Assembly: GCA_002477275.1 (NCBI GenBank)
Contig: DLOU01000030.1
Coordinates: 1 to 31,863, forward strand
From: Caryophanales bacterium UBA7476
GTDB lineage: Bacteria; Bacillota_I; Bacilli_A; RF39; UBA660
Direction of reading: 5' to 3'
Length of the DNA stretch: 31,863 nucleotides
Positions 26,558-31,863 of this stretch are shown here, piece after piece (position 1 is the stretch's first letter; the number at the start of each line of letters is the position of its first letter). A program made the position numbers and the translations under genes. The notes below the pieces were generated by a model. The model worked only from the letters and a program-made list of their open reading frames with translations, made no database searches and had not been told where the DNA came from.

Positions 26558-27803
26558 AATTTTGTTTTGGTCTATACCAAGAGTTTGCTAGGAAACGTTT
26601 TTCTATTTCTTGTCCATCTTGATATACATGTAGATAACTCTTATATCCTAGAGAACTTACTTTTACCGATTCTGTTTCGTATGTTTTTCCTTCTTTTGCA
26701 TTACTATTTGACCAAAAATCAACATGAGCTATTCCACCAGTTGCATATGCTGATATATATATAGGATACTTATATGTATTTTTAAATTTCATGTCTACAT
26801 ACCATCCACTTGAATAACTAGCTACTGTTGCATCAAGTCCACCTGCTACGTATGGAACCATTTCTGCATGCTGATATCTTTCAACTATCTCAAGTCCTCC
26901 AAGAAGTGCTGCATTATATGTAGTAGTTGCTATTTGACATACACCATTACCTACAAATTCATAATAGAATACATAACCTTTCTTATTATATGGCCCTGCA
27001 TATTTATAAAAAGAAAAAACTTCTCCTGGTTCAAGAATAACACCATCAATGTATGATAATCCTGTTCTTAAATTTGTACCTCTTGAAATATATGGGTTAA
27101 ATTCTGTTGTAAATGATGATACTTTTGTATCTATATATTTATAATTTTCATGAACTTCTACTTGTTCTTCTTGATAAACTAATTTATAATTTTTTGTCTC
27201 TTTTCTACTGTTTATTTCTTCTATTAGTTTTTCTTTTGTTTTTTGAGCATCAAGTGATAAAGAACTTTTTCCTTCAACATATTTTACATTTCTATTTTCA
27301 TCTATATCAAATCTTTCTTCTACCTTTCCTCTATCATATGTATTTTTTACATTATTAATATATTCATTTAATATATTTTCATCTGTCTTTAACTTAATTT
27401 TATACTCTTTTTTTGAAGGTCTAAAAGAATATTTTATCTTTTTTATAATGCTCATATTCTCTTGTTTTGATTTTATCTGATTTAATAATTCACTATTTTC
27501 AACTGTAAATCCTAAATCTTTGTATGTTGTTTCTATTTTATTGTCACCAAATTCTAAAACTATTTTTGTATTAACTAATTCATTACTTATAGAATCAATT
27601 TTTTTCTCTAACTTATCATATTTTAAGTTACCAACATAATTATCTTCTATATATGTATTACCAAAAGTTGTTTTATTATAATAATTCAATTTTTTTATTA
27701 TTATGTAACTACAACTTCCTATTAAGAGAATTATTGTCATTATTATGATGGCAACTATTCCAGATATATTAATTCTGCTTACCTTATTATTCTTAAATTT
27801 CAT
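26556..27803 (-). CDS. VanW family protein with N-terminal membrane anchor and PG-binding-4-like domain
   Basis: The N-terminus is cytoplasmic and basic, followed by one membrane segment (about 14-35). A mixed alpha/beta domain (about 85-215) resembles the YoaR/PG_binding_4 region. A VanW domain (about 230-375) follows, with STEFNPYISRGTNL, GEVFSFYKYAGPYN and the most conserved stretch VGNGVCQIATTTYNAAL. Such proteins lie outside the membrane, near peptidoglycan; their activity is not established to my knowledge. No vanHAX genes are present, so glycopeptide resistance should not be assumed. Own promoter and terminator make it monocistronic, divergent from the VanY-like gene. A TTG at 27812 could add three codons; both ribosome sites are weak. 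Confidence 0.9.
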   Translation of the reverse strand: MKFKNNKVSRINISGIVAIIIMTIILLIGSCSYIIIKKLNYYNKTTFGNTYIEDNYVGNLKYDKLEKKIDSISNELVNTKIVLEFGDNKIETTYKDLGFTVENSELLNQIKSKQENMSIIKKIKYSFRPSKKEYKIKLKTDENILNEYINNVKNTYDRGKVEERFDIDENRNVKYVEGKSSLSLDAQKTKEKLIEEINSRKETKNYKLVYQEEQVEVHENYKYIDTKVSSFTTEFNPYISRGTNLRTGLSYIDGVILEPGEVFSFYKYAGPYNKKGYVFYYEFVGNGVCQIATTTYNAALLGGLEIVERYQHAEMVPYVAGGLDATVASYSSGWYVDMKFKNTYKYPIYISAYATGGIAHVDFWSNSNAKEGKTYETESVKVSSLGYKSYLHVYQDGQEIEKRFLANSWYRPKQN

Positions 27804-27824
27804 TTCCGTCAACTCACTAAGAGA

Positions 27825-27854
27825 ATTATATCATAACCATAATTGTTCTTTCAA
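27825..27854 (-). promoter_or_regulatory. Promoter of the vanW-type gene
   Basis: On the minus strand: TTGAAA (27854-27849), an 18-base spacer ending in TGA, and TATAAT (27830-27825). Leader about 15 bases. Its -35 directly abuts the -35 of the divergent promoter. Confidence 0.8.
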
Positions 27855-27883
27855 TTGTTTATTAATTTTTTATATGATATTAT
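27855..27883 (+). promoter_or_regulatory. Promoter of the first VanY-like gene
   Basis: TTGTTT (27855-27860), a 17-base spacer ending in TGA, and TATTAT (27878-27883). Leader about 14 bases, back to back with the vanW-type promoter. Confidence 0.7.
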
Positions 27884-27903
27884 ATTAATAGAGAGATGAT
27901 TGT

Positions 27904-28884
27904 ATGGCGGTAAAGAAGAAATTAAGAATTAAAAAGAAAAATTTTACTATATTCATCATTTGTAATATTCTACTTATAGTAGGAATAGTTTTTATTATTC
28001 ACTCTATTATTAGTGGAATAAATTATCTTAGTGAAAAGGAAGAACAAAAAAAACAAGAAGTTGTTACTAAAAAGGAAAATACTAATAAGAAAAAAACTAT
28101 TCAAAAAAAAGATACTACTGAAAATAAAATAACAGATGAAGAATCAAAATTAAAAGAGTTAGGTAATATTGATAAAGAGATGGATTTTTTTAATAAAGAT
28201 TATATCAATAGATATATAAGTTATAAAAACAAAAATTCTGAATTAAGTAATGAACAAGTAGTTGTTAATGTTAATATGGGACTTGATAATGATTTTTATA
28301 CAAATACTAAAGAAACTCCATATTTAAATACTATTTATGTTCTTGTAAATAAATACTACTATTTGCCTGATGATTATGAAGCTGATGATCTAGAAAGTAT
28401 TAATTCTAAGTATTCAATTGGTGGAATGAAACTTAGAAAAGAAGCTAAAGAAGCTTTTGAAAAAATGGTTAGTGCTGCTCTTGAAGATGATATGAAGATA
28501 ATAGCTATGTCTAGTTATAGAAGTTATAAATATCAGGTAGATTTATATAATAAATATGTTAAGACTGATGGAAAAGATGCTGCCGATACTTATTCTGCTA
28601 GACCAGGCTTTTCTGAACATCAGACTGGCCTTTGTTTAGATGTTTATGATGGAGAGATACCATATACTTCTTTTGAAAAAACTAATGAATATAAATGGAT
28701 GCAGAAAAATGCTTATAAATATGGATTTATACTTAGATTTCCAAAAGATAAAACTGAAGAAACTGGTTATAAATTTGAATCATGGCATTATAGATATGTT
28801 GGTGTTGATGTTGCAAAATATATTTATGAAAATAATATTTCTTTTGAAGAATATTATGTTAGATTTATAGAGAATAAAAAATAA
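27904..28884 (+). CDS. VanY-like D,D-carboxypeptidase (peptidase M15B), membrane-anchored
   Basis: A single membrane segment (about 14-36), then a charged Lys/Glu linker (44-90), then an M15B domain. The zinc and catalytic residues are present in SEHQTGLCLDV (His239, Asp246) and ESWHYRYVG (Glu292, His295), with SSYRSYKYQ and SARPGF before them. Such enzymes remove the last D-alanine from peptidoglycan stem peptides outside the membrane and so limit cross-linking. A closely similar gene follows in the same direction, and a VanW gene is divergent. With no vanHAX, housekeeping wall trimming is more likely than resistance. Confidence 0.93.
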   Translation: MAVKKKLRIKKKNFTIFIICNILLIVGIVFIIHSIISGINYLSEKEEQKKQEVVTKKENTNKKKTIQKKDTTENKITDEESKLKELGNIDKEMDFFNKDYINRYISYKNKNSELSNEQVVVNVNMGLDNDFYTNTKETPYLNTIYVLVNKYYYLPDDYEADDLESINSKYSIGGMKLRKEAKEAFEKMVSAALEDDMKIIAMSSYRSYKYQVDLYNKYVKTDGKDAADTYSARPGFSEHQTGLCLDVYDGEIPYTSFEKTNEYKWMQKNAYKYGFILRFPKDKTEETGYKFESWHYRYVGVDVAKYIYENNISFEEYYVRFIENKK

Positions 28885-28906
28885 AGAATGGAAACATTCT
28901 TTTTTT
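28883..28906 (+). terminator. Intrinsic terminator after the first VanY-like gene
   Basis: 8-bp stem (28883-28890 with 28895-28902), GAAA tetraloop, T run to 28906. The stop codon (28882-28884) overlaps the stem. Confidence 0.85.
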
Positions 28907-28951
28907 ATGTATATTTTTTAATTTTAATAATCTATTTAATTAGAGGTGTTT

Positions 28952-29770
28952 ATGAAAAAAGCTATTTTAATTATACTTATTATACTTATCGTAATTATTT
29001 TGTTAATATTCTTTAAGCCTGAAAATAATAGTATTGATTATAATAAATCCTTAAAAAACGAGCTTAGCAAGATTGATTGCTATGATAAAAGAAATTTAAA
29101 TCGATATATTAATTACTTAGATAGTAATCCCGATTTATATTTAGAAGATGTTGTTATTCGTGTTAATTTAAATCTTGATAAAAAATTCTATACAAGTACA
29201 ACTAAATCTAGTTTTCTTAATAAAAATTATATTTTAGTTAATAAATATATTTATCTTCCAGAAGACTATGTACCTGATAACTTAGTTAATGCAAAGTTAG
29301 AATATTCAAGAGATGGTATGATGCTTGTAGAAGAAGCTCTTCTTTCATTTGAAAAAATGTATTATGCAGCTAAAAAAGATGGTTATAAAATAAGAATTAT
29401 GTCTAGTTATAGAAGCTATCAGTACCAAGTTAATCTTTATAACAATTATGTAAAAAAAGATGGAGTTGATGCTGCTGATACATATTCTGCTAGACCTGGT
29501 TTTTCTGAGCATCAAACTGGATTATGTGTTGATATTGATGATGGAATTATTAATTATCAATCATTTGAAAAAAGTAGAAGTTATATTTGGATGAAAAATA
29601 ATTCATATAAATATGGTTTTATAGAAAGATATCCTAAAGGTAAAGAAAATGTAACTGGTTATTCATATGAATCTTGGCATTATAGATATGTTGGAGAAAA
29701 AATTGCTACATATATTCATGATAACAATATTACTTTTGATGAATATTTTATACTATATATAAAAAAATAA
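28952..29770 (+). CDS. Second VanY-like D,D-carboxypeptidase (peptidase M15B)
   Basis: A paralog of the preceding gene with a shorter N-terminus: one membrane segment (about 4-21), almost no linker, then the M15B domain with SEHQTGLCVDI (His187, Asp194) and ESWHYRYVG (Glu240, His243). Shared phrases such as DAADTYSARPGFSEHQTGLC show a fairly close duplication. The missing linker would keep this enzyme nearer to the membrane than its partner. I start at ATG 28952 with AGAGGTG in front. A GTG at 28946 is inside that site. A terminator separates the two genes and I find no convincing promoter between them, so expression may depend on read-through. Confidence 0.92.
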   Translation: MKKAILIILIILIVIILLIFFKPENNSIDYNKSLKNELSKIDCYDKRNLNRYINYLDSNPDLYLEDVVIRVNLNLDKKFYTSTTKSSFLNKNYILVNKYIYLPEDYVPDNLVNAKLEYSRDGMMLVEEALLSFEKMYYAAKKDGYKIRIMSSYRSYQYQVNLYNNYVKKDGVDAADTYSARPGFSEHQTGLCVDIDDGIINYQSFEKSRSYIWMKNNSYKYGFIERYPKGKENVTGYSYESWHYRYVGEKIATYIHDNNITFDEYFILYIKK

Positions 29771-29793
29771 GAAATAAAATAATTATTTCTTAT
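29767..29793. terminator. Bidirectional terminator between convergent genes
   Basis: Perfect 11-bp stem (29767-29777 with 29783-29793) and 5-nt loop. T runs follow on both strands: CTTTTTT on the plus strand and TTTTTT on the minus. The stop codons of both genes (29768-29770, 29783-29785) lie inside the stem. Confidence 0.85.
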
Positions 29794-31795
29794 CTTTTTT
29801 TAACAATGTTTCTGATACCATTAATAATCCAATTATAATAATTATAAATCCAATAAGATATTTTTTACTATTTCTTAGTGTATCTGGTATATTTATCTTA
29901 ATATCCTTAGTTGAAATATAGTATAATTTTACTTCATAATCTTCTTTTAATGATTCTAAATTGTTTGGTAATTCAACTTTATTTAGCTTATAATCTTTTA
30001 TTTCTTCTTTATAATTATTTATATTGAATGATTCATTTTCTTGTAGGCTTATTTTTTTTGTATTTAGTATCTTATTTTCACTTTCATCAATATATTTTAT
30101 TGTAACAACATATCCTGCTTTCTCATATTCTAAGTTTATATCTAGTGATGTTATATCTGTTGCTAAACCTTCAAGCATATTATAATTTGTATCTTTCTTT
30201 AACACATATCCAACAATATCTTTATTAGCAATTTCTTTTAAATTATAATTATCATCATAATCATGAGTTTCATTTTCATAATAATTATTTGTTTTTGTCA
30301 TCTCTTCTCCAAGAGAGTTTTTTGCTACTATATATTTATTGGAATCAGATATTTTTTCTTTTGTTGTTGAATCAATATAATTAACAGTTATTATCTTATT
30401 GTTGTTTTCTTTTGATTTGCATGTTGATAAATATGAATCATTTTCTATGTTTATATTATCATTTGATATTTTGTACTTAATAGTTCCATTATATCCTGTT
30501 GCAAGTAGATTTGTATTTTTACTTACGTAGTCAATAACATATTTAGACCATTCTTTTCCACCATATGTCCCATTGTTTTGTTGGTAAAATGCAAATTTTG
30601 GCTTGTAAGTTGTATACAATGATTCTAAGAATCCTGTTTTTTCAGCGTGATGTGGGACTTTTATAATATCAATTGGTTTACCTGATGGATTAATACTAGA
30701 ACTCATTGAAACCAATTTTTCTATTTCTTGCCATTCAATATCTCCTGTTGATAAATATCTTGTATTCCCTACAGTCACTAAGCTTACTAATGATGAATCA
30801 TTTAAATAATCACCTTTCTCAGTGGTTTCTGATCCTGTATTTTCAAGTGAAAAATCATATCTTGTTTTTCCATCAATTGTACATGTTATATTTGTTGTTT
30901 TATAATTTCTCTTTCCAGAAGGAATATTATTACAAATTGGATATCCTAAATCAAAAACATTTTTATAATCGGTTTGGGTATTTGCACTTGAAAAATCAAG
31001 TGTATTAATATAGTTAGGTCCAACTATATCTATAATTGCATCACCTAATAAAACTTTATCACCCTTCTTTAAAATTTTTACTTTATTTCCATTTTTACAT
31101 AAATTAATTGGATATACTGTACAACCGGATTCACTATTTTGAACTGTTGTTGTTTCTCCTTCACAAAATGTTTGTGTTAGATATGCATAATTATTTCTAT
31201 AGTATCCAATACTTTCACCTTTATTAAAAATGTTATTAAGTATACTTACATCTGAGACATATATTTCTTTTATTTTTGATACATCTATTGTTTGCTTTAA
31301 TCTATCTACGAATTTACCACTTTTATCGTTAAATGAATTAGCAATGCTTCCAGCTCCTTCTATGCTTTCACATGTTCCATTTTGTTCAAAGCTGTTATAT
31401 ATTAATCCATAATGATCAGCATGAAAGTGAGAAAAATACATATAAAATCCTTTTAGTTTGCCTTCTGCTTGATAATTTGATAAGAAATTAATTACATAAT
31501 CACTTACATATTCAATATCATTTGTCCCATCTGTTCCGTGTCCTGTATCCATAAGCATAACATATCCATCAGATACTAATAGAACAGCATCTCCTGATAC
31601 AGAACTATTACATGGATCTGGATCTATTGCTATTATATCTAAATCTTTACTATTATCAGTACTTGCAACTCCATAAGTATTTCCTTCTGCTCCATATGAT
31701 TTAGATAAACTATTTACTAAAATAATACTTAGGATACTAACTATTGATATAAAGCACATCAAAAAAATTTTTTTATTATTAACTTTCATATCCAT
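29783..31795 (-). CDS. Secreted, C-terminally anchored metallo-beta-lactamase-fold hydrolase with MucBP-like modules
   Basis: Signal-type segment (about 8-29), then an MBL-fold domain (about 50-455) with MDTGHG (82-87), the zinc motif SHFHADHYG (His123, His125, Asp127, His128), STGDIEW, and VPHHAEKTG. This order resembles the MBL domain of ComEC/Rec2-type proteins, but here there is no channel domain and the protein is outside the cell. Two beta-rich modules like MucBP follow (about 458-565, 566-630), each opening with a V.Y.D pattern (VNYIDSTTKEKI, IKYIDESENKIL). The C-terminus is IPDTL (636-640), a hydrophobic stretch (about 648-661) and a KK tail. Substrate is unknown: phosphodiester, nucleotide or teichoic acid are all open. 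AGAGGT precedes the ATG by five bases. Confidence 0.85.
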   Translation of the reverse strand: MDMKVNNKKIFLMCFISIVSILSIILVNSLSKSYGAEGNTYGVASTDNSKDLDIIAIDPDPCNSSVSGDAVLLVSDGYVMLMDTGHGTDGTNDIEYVSDYVINFLSNYQAEGKLKGFYMYFSHFHADHYGLIYNSFEQNGTCESIEGAGSIANSFNDKSGKFVDRLKQTIDVSKIKEIYVSDVSILNNIFNKGESIGYYRNNYAYLTQTFCEGETTTVQNSESGCTVYPINLCKNGNKVKILKKGDKVLLGDAIIDIVGPNYINTLDFSSANTQTDYKNVFDLGYPICNNIPSGKRNYKTTNITCTIDGKTRYDFSLENTGSETTEKGDYLNDSSLVSLVTVGNTRYLSTGDIEWQEIEKLVSMSSSINPSGKPIDIIKVPHHAEKTGFLESLYTTYKPKFAFYQQNNGTYGGKEWSKYVIDYVSKNTNLLATGYNGTIKYKISNDNINIENDSYLSTCKSKENNNKIITVNYIDSTTKEKISDSNKYIVAKNSLGEEMTKTNNYYENETHDYDDNYNLKEIANKDIVGYVLKKDTNYNMLEGLATDITSLDINLEYEKAGYVVTIKYIDESENKILNTKKISLQENESFNINNYKEEIKDYKLNKVELPNNLESLKEDYEVKLYYISTKDIKINIPDTLRNSKKYLIGFIIIIIGLLMVSETLLKKDKK

Positions 31796-31816
31796 AATCT
31801 ACCTCTATTTTATCTC

Positions 31817-31845
31817 ATAATATCACAATTTTATATTTATATCAA
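31817..31845 (-). promoter_or_regulatory. Promoter of the MBL-fold gene
   Basis: On the minus strand: TTGATA (31845-31840), a 17-base spacer ending in TGA, and TATTAT (31822-31817). Leader about 15 bases. Confidence 0.7.
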
Positions 31846-31863
31846 AGAACAAAAGATTTAAGT

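Noticed and set aside
26556..29770. Reading vanW and vanY as a vancomycin resistance cluster
   Set aside because: No vanH, vanA/B ligase, vanX or VanRS-type regulators are in the window; VanW and M15B proteins are common housekeeping wall proteins in Gram-positive bacteria.

Overview
The window looks like part of the chromosome of an uncultured-type, very AT-rich, low-GC Gram-positive bacterium (Bacillota, probably a gut Clostridia or Bacilli lineage). The evidence is the Lys/Asn/Ile-rich proteins, strong AGGAGG-type ribosome sites, U-tailed intrinsic terminators and Gram-positive wall enzymes. TGA is used as a stop (for example 22540-22542), so the code is standard. I cannot name a genus from sequence alone.

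Almost the whole window is a wall-glycopolymer (teichoic-acid-like or capsule-like) island on the minus strand, arranged as four consecutive transcription units read right to left. Unit A (26483 to 17475): GT4 glycosyltransferase, GT2, GtrB-like polyprenyl-phosphate glycosyltransferase, a second GT2, a remarkable acyltransferase / wall-binding-repeat / GH25 lysozyme fusion, and a wall-binding-repeat C39-like peptidase gene that carries a stop codon in its signal peptide. Unit B (17380 to 15372): CDP-glycerol-type polymerase (TagF/TarF-like) and an IspD/TarI-like cytidylyltransferase. Unit C (15266 to 8824): ABC-2 polymer exporter (TagG/TagH-like), a two-domain GT32 protein, a stand-alone relative of its second domain, and a GT-C-like membrane protein. 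Unit D (8727 to 64): DPM1-like GT2 with its DUF2304 partner, GT4, Gfo/Idh oxidoreductase, 4-TM EamA/SMR-type protein, acyltransferase-3, a second DPM1-like GT2, a DUF2142 membrane protein, and a protein I do not recognise.

Right of the island are peptidoglycan and surface genes: a VanW-family protein (minus), two tandem VanY-like D,D-carboxypeptidases (plus) and a secreted metallo-beta-lactamase-fold protein with MucBP-like modules and a C-terminal membrane anchor (minus).

The parts fit one model. Nucleotide-activated units are polymerised in the cytoplasm, exported by the ABC transporter, and decorated outside by GT-C enzymes fed with polyprenyl-phosphate sugars and by acyltransferases. Co-transcribed hydrolases with long arrays of wall-binding repeats may recognise that polymer. 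The most unusual items are the acyltransferase-lysozyme fusion, the 381-bp (127-codon) higher-order repeats in both repeat genes, the stop codon in the C39 gene, and terminators that consistently touch or overlap stop codons. No gap between genes exceeds about 105 bp. I saw no tRNA, rRNA, CRISPR array, insertion sequence or riboswitch.
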